Source: Chitinophagales bacterium (GTDB taxonomy: Bacteria; Bacteroidota; Bacteroidia; Chitinophagales; Saprospiraceae). Taken from it: DNA of 17,791 nucleotides. The stretch spans positions 1 through 17,791 of the forward strand of contig JAAFHQ010000024.1 of the NCBI GenBank assembly GCA_013298445.1, written 5' to 3'. Every line of letters begins with the position of its first letter. Positions within the stretch are counted from its first letter, which is position 1. The position numbers and the translations under genes are program-made. The notes beneath the pieces were generated by a model. That model ran no database searches and was not told where the DNA came from. It saw only the letters and a list, made by a program, of their open reading frames with translations. Positions 7,687 through 13,890 of the stretch are shown here, piece by piece.

Positions 7687-7881
7687 ATGAACCACCTGCA
7701 CCTCGAAACCAACCCTATTTTTTAAACTTCGTTGGAAACTCGACACTTACGTCAGGCAGCCGACTGGACTGAATATACTTTGGCTCAAATTTTTGACGAT
7801 ACGCTCAATTTGTTCTATTTTACTTCCGAAGATCAGTGCAAAGTAGTACTGTGCAAAATTGAACTGTACGACAAGCTTTGA
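7687..7881 (+). pseudogene. Possible small gene remnant with an in-frame stop, upstream of porP
   Basis: From ATG at 7687 the frame reads MNHLHLETNPIF, then TAA at 7723-7725. It continues in the same frame for another 51 codons to TGA at 7881, including TLAQIFDDTLNLFYFTSED and KVVLCKIELYDKL. The second part has protein-like composition and codon use similar to neighbouring genes but no ATG; TTG at 7732 is the only candidate start. It ends 15 bp before porP, as an upstream operon partner would. It may be the decayed end of a former gene, a short TTG-started ORF of 49 residues, or chance. I recognise no family. Confidence 0.25.
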
Positions 7882-7896
7882 TCGAAAATCTGAACT

Positions 7897-8862
7897 ATGC
7901 GTAAACTTCACACCCTCCTTTGGGGCATTTTATTGGGTTGCACCAACTTGTATGCCCAACAATCGGCACAGTACACCTTACACATGCTTAGCCCATATTA
8001 TTGGAACCCTGGTGCAGCGGCCATTGATCAGGATTTGAGCCTTACGGCCAGCATTCGGCAACAATGGGGTGGATTGCCGGGGGCGCCCATGTCACAGTTT
8101 GCCTTATTGCAGGTTCCCTTGCCACAATTCAGAGCCGCCTTTGGGGTGAAATTTGAAAACGATGAACTGGGCGCTCAGCGCAACAGCAATTTGATGCTCA
8201 GTTACAATTACCAGATGGAACTGGGCGAAGCCATTTTGGGCTTAGGCGTATCCGGTGGATTCATTCAATATGGTTTGGATGGATCGCAGTTACGGGCGCC
8301 GGATGGCACTTATCAAGACATTTTAATCAACCACAATGACGCCATTCTATCCGCTGGAGCAATGAGTGGAATGTCACCCACTTTTGATGTTGGAGCTTAT
8401 TATCAGAGTGAAAAATGGAACTTTGGCCTCGCAGTTCGCAACGTTTCGGCGGCGAGTATCAGGTTGAGTGAATTTGACCTAAAAACGACACGAAGCATTT
8501 TTTTTAATGCCCAAACGTCCTTTCCTTTGGGAACCAGTCTATTGTTTCAACCCTCTGTCATTGTACGTACGGATTTAACACAAATACAAACTGACCTAGG
8601 TTTGTTAATTCGATATAATGACAATATCTTTGGCGGCGCTTCGTTTAGAGGGTATAATTCCAATAGCATTGATGCTCTTGGTTTGATCGCAGGAGCAAAA
8701 CTAAATGAGAAGTTGAGCGTGGCCTATGCCTACGATATGACTCTCTCGCCATTGCGTGAAGTAAGCAATGGATCTCACGAGCTGAGGGTGCATTACCGCA
8801 TCCAACAGGGGATTGGAAAAGGGCGCAAGCCTAAAATCATCTACAATCCTCGGTTACTGTAA
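7897..8862 (+). CDS. porP: PorP/SprF-family type IX secretion system outer-membrane protein
   Basis: A 321-residue protein with a signal peptide (about 1-20, ending LYA|QQ) and alternating polar/hydrophobic strands typical of a small outer-membrane beta barrel. Family signs are SPYYWNPGAAA near the N terminus (PorP/SprF proteins usually show a FNPAYAG-like motif there), SIRQQWGGLPGAPMSQF at about 52-68, and NGSHELRVHYRI near the C terminus with a short basic tail ending IIYNPRLL. PorP/SprF proteins belong to the T9SS; paralogues are thought to link secreted or surface filaments to the motor. The gene directly precedes gldK, the same relative order as porP-porK-porL-porM-porN of Porphyromonas gingivalis, which argues for the core T9SS copy. 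A hairpin follows the stop immediately. Confidence 0.92.
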   Translation: MRKLHTLLWGILLGCTNLYAQQSAQYTLHMLSPYYWNPGAAAIDQDLSLTASIRQQWGGLPGAPMSQFALLQVPLPQFRAAFGVKFENDELGAQRNSNLMLSYNYQMELGEAILGLGVSGGFIQYGLDGSQLRAPDGTYQDILINHNDAILSAGAMSGMSPTFDVGAYYQSEKWNFGLAVRNVSAASIRLSEFDLKTTRSIFFNAQTSFPLGTSLLFQPSVIVRTDLTQIQTDLGLLIRYNDNIFGGASFRGYNSNSIDALGLIAGAKLNEKLSVAYAYDMTLSPLREVSNGSHELRVHYRIQQGIGKGRKPKIIYNPRLL

Positions 8863-8895
8863 GGGGCGATAAAAAATAAGCACTTATTTTGCCCC
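8863..8895 (+). terminator. Hairpin directly after porP
   Basis: GGGGC (8863-8867) pairs with GCCCC (8891-8895), and AAAATAA (8873-8879) pairs with TTATTTT (8884-8890), leaving a bulge of five bases on the left arm. It starts at the base after the TAA stop. No T-run follows, so it is a weak intrinsic terminator at best and may act as a 3' stabilising structure or a partial terminator before gldK. Confidence 0.5.
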
Positions 8896-9009
8896 ACTAT
8901 GAAGCGGAAAAAGCACTTTAAACTTTTTTTGATTCACTAAAATAAGCAGTGTGGGCTTCGCGTTTGAAGTAGCGGATTGTTAAACTTAGGGCGAAACGCA
9001 CCAATTAAG

Positions 9010-9040
9010 TTTTTTTAAATTTCTAAACGATCTATATTTA
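9010..9040 (+). promoter_or_regulatory. Candidate promoter for gldK
   Basis: TATATTTA (9033-9040) is one base off the Bacteroidota -7 consensus TANNTTTG, and a T-run (9010-9016) lies at about the right distance for the -33 element, although the G is missing. A start near 9047 would leave a leader of about 47 bases. The 231-bp gap after porP and the hairpin there make a separate promoter plausible. Confidence 0.3.
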
Positions 9041-9093
9041 CGCGGCTTTTTATCGAAGCTGTTTAAAGTCTGAAGGAAAACTCGGGTATTAAC

Positions 9094-10350
9094 ATGAAAA
9101 ACGTACTCAAGCTTGCACTAGTTGCGCTGGTATTTGTAGCACTTTCTTGCGGAAAACAAGAAAGCGGAGAACTAATCGGAGTTCTCGACCGTCCGGTATG
9201 GAAAGGAATCAATCCTTACGGTATGGTCTACGTCCCCTCTGGCACCTTGTTGGTTGGCCCCAGCGATCAGGATGTCAGCAACACCTTTGTTCAGCGTCCC
9301 AAACAAATCTCTATCGTAGGGTTTTTTATGGACGAAACTGAAATCACCAACAATGAATACCGCCAGTTCGTTTACTGGGTAAAGGATTCAATTGCTCATA
9401 CGATTCTGGAGCACTTCCTCGAAAGTGACGAAGACGATGCCGACGAAGGTCGCATCGACTGGGAACAGGAAATCGATTGGGAAGACCCCGACGGAGCTCT
9501 CGCCGAAATGTACTACCAGGGCGATGACCGTTTTGCGGGCAAAAAAGAAATTGACGTTCGTAACCTGAAGTACAAATACTCCTGGTACGATTGGAAAAAA
9601 GCGGCTAACGATCGTGGCCGTTCTCCTCGCAACGAATTCATCAAAGAAAAAGAGGTAAATGTTTATCCCGATACGCTGGTATGGGTGCGCGACTTTGCCT
9701 ATTCTTACAATGAGCCTCATGCTCGGAACTACTTTTGGCACCCTGCTTTTGATGAATATCCCGTAGTGGGTATCGATTGGCATACTGCCAACGCGTTCTG
9801 TTACTGGCGTACCATGTTGTGGAACAAATCTGCTTCCGACAGTAAAGACGGGCAAAACACCGAAAACTACCGACTCCCCTTCGAACACGAGTGGGAATAC
9901 GCCGCACGCGGTGGTCGTGATCGGGCAATGTACCCATGGGGTGGGCCTTACATCCGCAATGCTAAAGGTTGTTTGTTGGCCAACTTCAAGCCAGGTCGTG
10001 GTAACTACCCCGAAGATGGTGGTTTCTACACCGTTAGCGCCGATGCTTATTTCCCCAACGATTACGGCTTGTACAACATGGCTGGTAACGTTGCAGAATG
10101 GACCAATACAGCATACTATGAGAACGCTTATTCTTTCTTGCACGATTTGAACCCCGACATCCGTTACGATGCCGCGGATGATGATACACCAGAAAATAAG
10201 CGCAAAGTTATTCGTGGCGGTTCTTGGAAAGACATTCATCACTTCCTTCAGACGGGTGCACGCAGCTACGAATACCAAGACACCACCAAGTCTTACGTAG
10301 GTTTCCGTTGTGCACTTACCTTCTTGGGTCGTTCTATCAACGATTTCTAA
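9094..10350 (+). CDS. gldK: GldK/PorK, T9SS ring lipoprotein (FGE-sulfatase fold)
   Basis: Outer-membrane-attached lipoprotein that forms the periplasmic ring of the T9SS with GldN; needed for secretion and gliding in known systems. The N terminus MKNVLKLALVALVFVALSCG is a lipoprotein signal with Cys19 as the lipidated residue. The rest has the formylglycine-generating-enzyme/sulfatase-modifying fold: GMVYVPSGTLLVG (43-55), FFMDETEITNNEYRQFV (77-93), YPVVGIDWHTANAFCYWR (222-239), YRLPFEHEWEYAARGG (259-274), DYGLYNMAGNVAEWTN (323-338), VIRGGSWKD (372-380) and YVGFRCA (401-407). An acidic insert (DEDDADEG, about 112-119) lies between the first and second blocks. Length (418) fits GldK. It is followed by a 208-bp gap with strong hairpins before gldL. 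GldJ also shares this fold, but the gldLMN context supports GldK. Confidence 0.96.
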   Translation: MKNVLKLALVALVFVALSCGKQESGELIGVLDRPVWKGINPYGMVYVPSGTLLVGPSDQDVSNTFVQRPKQISIVGFFMDETEITNNEYRQFVYWVKDSIAHTILEHFLESDEDDADEGRIDWEQEIDWEDPDGALAEMYYQGDDRFAGKKEIDVRNLKYKYSWYDWKKAANDRGRSPRNEFIKEKEVNVYPDTLVWVRDFAYSYNEPHARNYFWHPAFDEYPVVGIDWHTANAFCYWRTMLWNKSASDSKDGQNTENYRLPFEHEWEYAARGGRDRAMYPWGGPYIRNAKGCLLANFKPGRGNYPEDGGFYTVSADAYFPNDYGLYNMAGNVAEWTNTAYYENAYSFLHDLNPDIRYDAADDDTPENKRKVIRGGSWKDIHHFLQTGARSYEYQDTTKSYVGFRCALTFLGRSINDF

Positions 10351-10367
10351 TCCACATCTGGATCGAT

Positions 10368-10414
10368 AAAGCGAAAGGATACTGCACACTTGTTGTGCAG
10401 TATCCTTCCGCTTT
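10368..10414 (+). terminator. Strong hairpin between gldK and gldL (21-bp stem)
   Basis: The arms 10368-10388 and 10394-10414 pair over 21 bases with one mismatch, around the loop CTTGT. It starts 17 bases after the gldK stop. There is no T-run directly after the stem, so it may be an mRNA 3'-end stabiliser or processing site rather than a full terminator. Confidence 0.6.
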
Positions 10415-10416
10415 GT

Positions 10417-10470
10417 GGGAAAAAGGTTGAATGCTTCAATTTTTTTTCAACAAAACTGTAACCTTTTCCC
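10417..10470 (+). terminator. Second, nested hairpin with T-run between gldK and gldL
   Basis: GGGAAAAAGGTT (10417-10428) can pair with AACCTTTTCCC (10460-10470). Alternatively TTGAA-TGC-TTCAA (10427-10439) forms a small stem directly followed by eight Ts (10440-10447). The two structures share bases and exclude each other, the arrangement expected of an attenuator, though the small stem is only 5 bp. Confidence 0.35.
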
Positions 10471-10558
10471 AAATCTCCATTATTGTGATTGTAACCTGGG
10501 TAAAAAATCCCAACGAACAACCATATTCTTTGTCTAACCATCAAAAAAATCCTGAACA

Positions 10559-11179
10559 ATGAGCTTCCTGAAATCGAAAGGATTCAAGTACCTCAAAAAC
10601 CTGATCATTGGCGTTGGTGCATCCGTAGTATTGCTTGGTGCACTCTTCAAAATTATGTCCTGGGAAGGTGCCGACTTTATGTTGACTTTTGGCATGATTG
10701 TCGAGGCCGGCCTGTTCTTTTTCTTGGGTGTAATTGGCCCTGATAAAGACTACTATTGGGAAAAATTGTATCCAGGTTTGGATAGCTACAATTCCCCAAT
10801 TCAGCCAATTACGGCTGGTATCTCTACGGTAACTACACCTGTAAATACTCCAGCACTGAATGGCGAAGTGGTAGAACAACAATTGGGCGGTATGTTGCAA
10901 GAACTGCAAGGCATGTCTAGAAGCCTGGGTTCTTTGAAGGCGCTGCAAGAGGTTGACTTCTCTGGCACCAAAGAACAACTCAAGTCAATGAACAACTTCT
11001 ACACCAAGTTGAACGAAGCTATGGCTGACTTGACTGATTCTGCCGAAGAAACCAAAGTGGTAAAAGAAGGCTTGACGGAGTTGAACAAAAACATTTCCAA
11101 GCTGAACACAACTTATTCTTCGCTGAATAATGTATATGGCTCGGTGATCACGGCAATGGCCAACGTTCGCCAAGGGTAA
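10559..11179 (+). CDS. gldL: GldL/PorL, T9SS and gliding motor stator subunit
   Basis: Inner-membrane protein that, with GldM, uses the proton gradient to drive T9SS export and gliding (known for Flavobacterium GldLM, a 5:2 complex). This one has 206 residues. Two membrane helices are visible, about 14-34 and 40-58, joined by a short loop (SWEGAD). Lys31 in GALFKIMSW and Glu49 in GMIVEAGLFF correspond by position in the helices to the helix-1 lysine and helix-2 glutamate reported as essential in GldL. A cytoplasmic tail follows with a coiled-coil-like region (about 104-206, many Leu/Met/Ala heptads), ending without a domain. gldM starts 48 bp downstream with no hairpin between, the only tight pair of the cluster, in line with the two proteins forming one complex. 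Confidence 0.95.
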   Translation: MSFLKSKGFKYLKNLIIGVGASVVLLGALFKIMSWEGADFMLTFGMIVEAGLFFFLGVIGPDKDYYWEKLYPGLDSYNSPIQPITAGISTVTTPVNTPALNGEVVEQQLGGMLQELQGMSRSLGSLKALQEVDFSGTKEQLKSMNNFYTKLNEAMADLTDSAEETKVVKEGLTELNKNISKLNTTYSSLNNVYGSVITAMANVRQG

Positions 11180-11227
11180 TCGGTCCCGTTTCGGAATCAT
11201 TTTTCTAACCCGGAAAAAAGAAAAAAC

Positions 11228-12811
11228 ATGTCAATTCCAAAGGAGCCGCGGCAGTTAATGATCAACATCATGTACCTCGTGTTAACTGCCATGCTTGCCC
11301 TCAACGTTTCTGCGAAGATCATCAATGCTTTTTTTGTGATCGATAAAGGGATCAAAACTTCAAATGCGCGCTTAGCCGAAGCCAACGAGTCTACAGTAAA
11401 GGACATGGATCGTAGGGCAGGTGAAAACAGAGAGCGCTACGGAAAGGTAGTATCCACTGCCCAACAGGTGCAAAGCAAATCCAAAGAATTCATCGCTTAC
11501 GTGGAAACGCTACGTGATGCTATGGTGAAGGAAACTGGTGGATATTATGGAGAAGAAGATCATAACCACGCAGGCCAGCCCAAAGGGTATAAAAACAAAG
11601 ACATTACGACTCGGTATCTCGTAAAAGAAGGCAATGGTGCAAAACTTGAGCAAAAGGTTAATGCAACTCGTGAAGAACTCATTGGCCTTATACGCAGTAT
11701 GAAAGGTATAAAAGGGCTTGTCATCAAAGAGGAGGAACTGCAAGGTTTGGAAAACAGCATTGCACTGCAAATTACTGAAGGCAAGGATTGGAAAAAGGAA
11801 AAAGGTGTCAAAACCTGGTCAGAATATACTTTCAACCAGTTGCCATTGGCTGCTGCTTTCCCACTGTTGACCAAGTTCCAGAACGACATGAAGAGTTCTG
11901 AAGCTGCCATCCTCAATTACCTATCAGGCTTGATTGGTAAGTCGGAAGTGAAAGTTGACCAGTTTATCCCAATTTCTTCTCCAATCAAGAGTTACATCAT
12001 TGCTGGAGAACAATTTGAGTCTACCATCTCTGTCGGTGCTACTTCAAAATCTTTCAACGACAATGTAAGCATCCGTGTAAACGGAGCAGCGCTGCGTGTT
12101 GAAAATGGTTCTGCAAAATATACCGCAGGTTCAAGTGAGCCAGGTGTAAGAACCTACAAAGTAGACATTGCGGTGAAAAACCCAACCACTGGTGAAGTTT
12201 TTTCTAACAGCGAAACCTTCGAATACGAAGTTGGTCGCCGTTCCGTAACTGTATCCGCCGATAAAATGAACGTGTTTTACATGGGGGTTGATAACCCTGT
12301 GACAGTAGCTGCCGCAGGTGTTTCTTCCAACGACCTTAAAGTAAGTGTTACGGGTAACGTTACACGTACTGGTGGTGGCGGCAACAAGTTTACTGTGAAA
12401 GGTACTTCTCCTGGTAAAGCAACGGTTACCGTTTCTGGTGGTGGTTTGAAGGCTACTTCATTCGAATTCCGGGTTAAACAAATCCCCGACCCAGTGGCTG
12501 AAATCAATGGTTCTACTGGTGGAGAAATCGGTAACGGGGTATTGAAAGCCCAAGGTGGGGTTATCCCAACTTTGAAAGGGTTCGATTTTGATGCTCGTTG
12601 CGACATCTTAGGTTACAATGTAATCTATGTGCCTCGTCGTCAAGACCCTATGCAAGCAGTTAACCCCGGAGGAGCGTTTGGTGGTCAAGCTCGTGGTCTC
12701 ATCAACCAAGCAAAACCAGGCGACCAGTTCATCTTTGACAACATCCGTGCGAAGTGCCCAGGTGATGCTGCCGGTCGTAAGATCAACAACATTGCTTTCA
12801 AAGTACAGTAA
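11228..12811 (+). CDS. gldM: GldM/PorM, T9SS and gliding motor shaft subunit
   Basis: Inner-membrane-anchored protein whose large periplasmic part spans the periplasm and contacts the GldK/GldN ring, passing motor motion from GldL. It has 527 residues, close to the usual ~515. The single membrane helix lies at about residues 10-31 (MINIMYLVLTAMLALNVSAK) with the family's short cytoplasmic start MSIPKEPRQ. Beyond it come a helical region (about 35-230), then beta-rich domains including SVTVSADKMNVFYMGVDNPV (about 338-357) and the conserved C-terminal region with FDARCDILGYNVIYVPRRQDP. It ends NNIAFKVQ. It lies between gldL and gldN. A terminator-like hairpin begins 31 bases after its stop. Confidence 0.96.
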   Translation: MSIPKEPRQLMINIMYLVLTAMLALNVSAKIINAFFVIDKGIKTSNARLAEANESTVKDMDRRAGENRERYGKVVSTAQQVQSKSKEFIAYVETLRDAMVKETGGYYGEEDHNHAGQPKGYKNKDITTRYLVKEGNGAKLEQKVNATREELIGLIRSMKGIKGLVIKEEELQGLENSIALQITEGKDWKKEKGVKTWSEYTFNQLPLAAAFPLLTKFQNDMKSSEAAILNYLSGLIGKSEVKVDQFIPISSPIKSYIIAGEQFESTISVGATSKSFNDNVSIRVNGAALRVENGSAKYTAGSSEPGVRTYKVDIAVKNPTTGEVFSNSETFEYEVGRRSVTVSADKMNVFYMGVDNPVTVAAAGVSSNDLKVSVTGNVTRTGGGGNKFTVKGTSPGKATVTVSGGGLKATSFEFRVKQIPDPVAEINGSTGGEIGNGVLKAQGGVIPTLKGFDFDARCDILGYNVIYVPRRQDPMQAVNPGGAFGGQARGLINQAKPGDQFIFDNIRAKCPGDAAGRKINNIAFKVQ

Positions 12812-12842
12812 TGTAATTTTTTTGATTGCTTACTTATACTAC

Positions 12843-12879
12843 TGTACCCAATAAACTCGTTTATTGGGTACACTTTTTT
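12843..12879 (+). terminator. Intrinsic terminator-like hairpin between gldM and gldN
   Basis: TGTACCCAATAAA (12843-12855) and TTTATTGGGTACA (12860-12872) form a perfect 13-bp stem with the loop CTCG. C and then six Ts (12874-12879) follow. This is the textbook layout of a rho-independent terminator, placed inside the T9SS cluster only 22 bp before the gldN start. I see no convincing promoter between it and gldN. Confidence 0.8.
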
Positions 12880-12900
12880 GTCAAAGTAAAAAGCAAGAAT

Positions 12901-13770
12901 ATGAAAATGGCCGCCAAATTATTCGGTCTTCTTTTTATCCTCTGTATCGCTGTTGCCCCTCTGACTGCGCAACAGATCGATATGATCCAAACGGAATCGG
13001 GCCCCACCGATGGTTTGCCCAATCCGATCGACGATGTGGTTGAGAGCAGCATTACGGCCAAAAAACGCGTGCTTCCCTACGACCAACCTCGTGAAGCAGA
13101 CATTTTTTGGAAGAAGCGCATTTGGCGGATCATTGACGTACGGGAAAAAATGAACCTTCCGTTCGCTTACCCCAAACGTCCATTCGTACAAATTTTGCTG
13201 GAAGCGATCAACAACAAAGAGAAGCCTTTGCGCATCTTTGCTGATGAAGAATTCAAAACTCGTCTTGATACATCTGCTGTTAATGGCCTGCTGTACAAAA
13301 TCGATACAGTGTTGGTGACTGACCCCGTCACTTACGAGCAAAAACAACAGATCATCAAAAGTGATGTCAATATCACCGAAGACGTACAGCGTATCCGCGT
13401 AAAAGAAATCTGGTTCTTCGACAAAGAGTCATCTACCATGCAGGTGCGTATCCTGGGCGTTGCTCCAGTATTGCCTGTAAAAACCTCTACAGGTGATAAG
13501 GTGGGTGAAAACGTGTTGTTCTGGATTTATTACCCAGATGCCCGTGAGTTGTTGGCACGTGAAAAAGTGTTCAACGACCAAAACGATGGTGCACCAATGA
13601 CTTGGGAAGACGTATTTGAGATGCGCTACTTCTCCAGCTATATCTACAAAACTTCCAACGTAAAAGACCTGCGTTTGCAAGATCAGTTCACTGGCCGCGA
13701 CCTGCTGCTGGAAGCTGACAAAATCAAGCAGGAAATTTTCAACTTGGAACACGACCTTTGGACTTATTAA
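12901..13770 (+). CDS. gldN: GldN/PorN, T9SS periplasmic ring protein
   Basis: Periplasmic protein that pairs with GldK in the T9SS ring. The start is placed at ATG 12901 (289 residues) because it gives a signal peptide MKMAAKLFGLLFILCIAVAP with cleavage near LTAQ|Q. The frame is open to an ATG at 12826, but that start would translate through the terminator-like hairpin and bury the signal peptide behind 25 residues. Family features are DIFWKKRIWRIIDVREKMNLPF (67-88), VKEIWFFDKESSTMQVRILGVAP, a YYPDARELLARE block, and a C-terminal MTWEDVFEMRYFSSYIYK. Length fits GldN. It is the last gene of the cluster, followed by a bidirectional terminator. Confidence 0.95.
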   Translation: MKMAAKLFGLLFILCIAVAPLTAQQIDMIQTESGPTDGLPNPIDDVVESSITAKKRVLPYDQPREADIFWKKRIWRIIDVREKMNLPFAYPKRPFVQILLEAINNKEKPLRIFADEEFKTRLDTSAVNGLLYKIDTVLVTDPVTYEQKQQIIKSDVNITEDVQRIRVKEIWFFDKESSTMQVRILGVAPVLPVKTSTGDKVGENVLFWIYYPDARELLAREKVFNDQNDGAPMTWEDVFEMRYFSSYIYKTSNVKDLRLQDQFTGRDLLLEADKIKQEIFNLEHDLWTY

Positions 13771-13798
13771 GGAAGTGAAAAGTTAAAAGTGAATAGTG

Positions 13799-13848
13799 AA
13801 AAGCAAAGGCTCCGACATCGATGAATTCGATACGGAGCCTTTGCTTTT
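13799..13848. terminator. Bidirectional terminator between convergent gldN and helicase genes
   Basis: AAAAGCAAAGGCTCCG (13799-13814) and its exact complement (13833-13848) form a 16-bp stem. The 18-base loop can add ATCGA/TCGAT pairing. A T-run follows on the plus strand (through 13849) and four Ts end the stem on the minus strand, so it can stop transcription from both sides. It is the natural end of the T9SS cluster and of the helicase gene. Confidence 0.85.
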
Positions 13849-13860
13849 TGAATTATTATT

Positions 13861-13888
13861 TATCACTTATCACTTATCACTTATCACT
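13861..13888. repeat. Four tandem copies of the heptamer TATCACT
   Basis: Four exact head-to-tail copies of TATCACT end two bases before the helicase stop codon. On the other side of the terminator, 13775-13798 contains related words in inverted orientation (AGTGAA, AGTGAATAGTGAA), so the heptamers and the terminator together make a larger imperfect palindrome spanning about 13775-13890. Confidence 0.8.
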
Positions 13889-13890
13889 TT

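Noticed and set aside
7564..7746. 60-codon minus-strand frame upstream of feoA
   Set aside because: It would overlap the operator-like palindromes and the hairpin, has no recognisable family, and no evidence beyond being open.
8956..9000. GCGTTT/AAACGC inverted pair upstream of gldK
   Set aside because: Only six bases per arm with about 28 bases between; expected by chance at this length.
9388..10389. 333-codon open frame on the minus strand opposite gldK
   Set aside because: It is fully antisense to a gldK gene with all family motifs. Its composition is that of a mirror frame, and it has no signal, domain or start context of its own.
12826..12900. Upstream ATG for gldN adding 25 residues
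   Set aside because: Translation would pass through the terminator-like hairpin and place the signal peptide internally. ATG 12901 gives a normal exported GldN.
13861..13888. CRISPR-like array
   Set aside because: The repeats are contiguous heptamers without spacers, so this is a simple tandem repeat.
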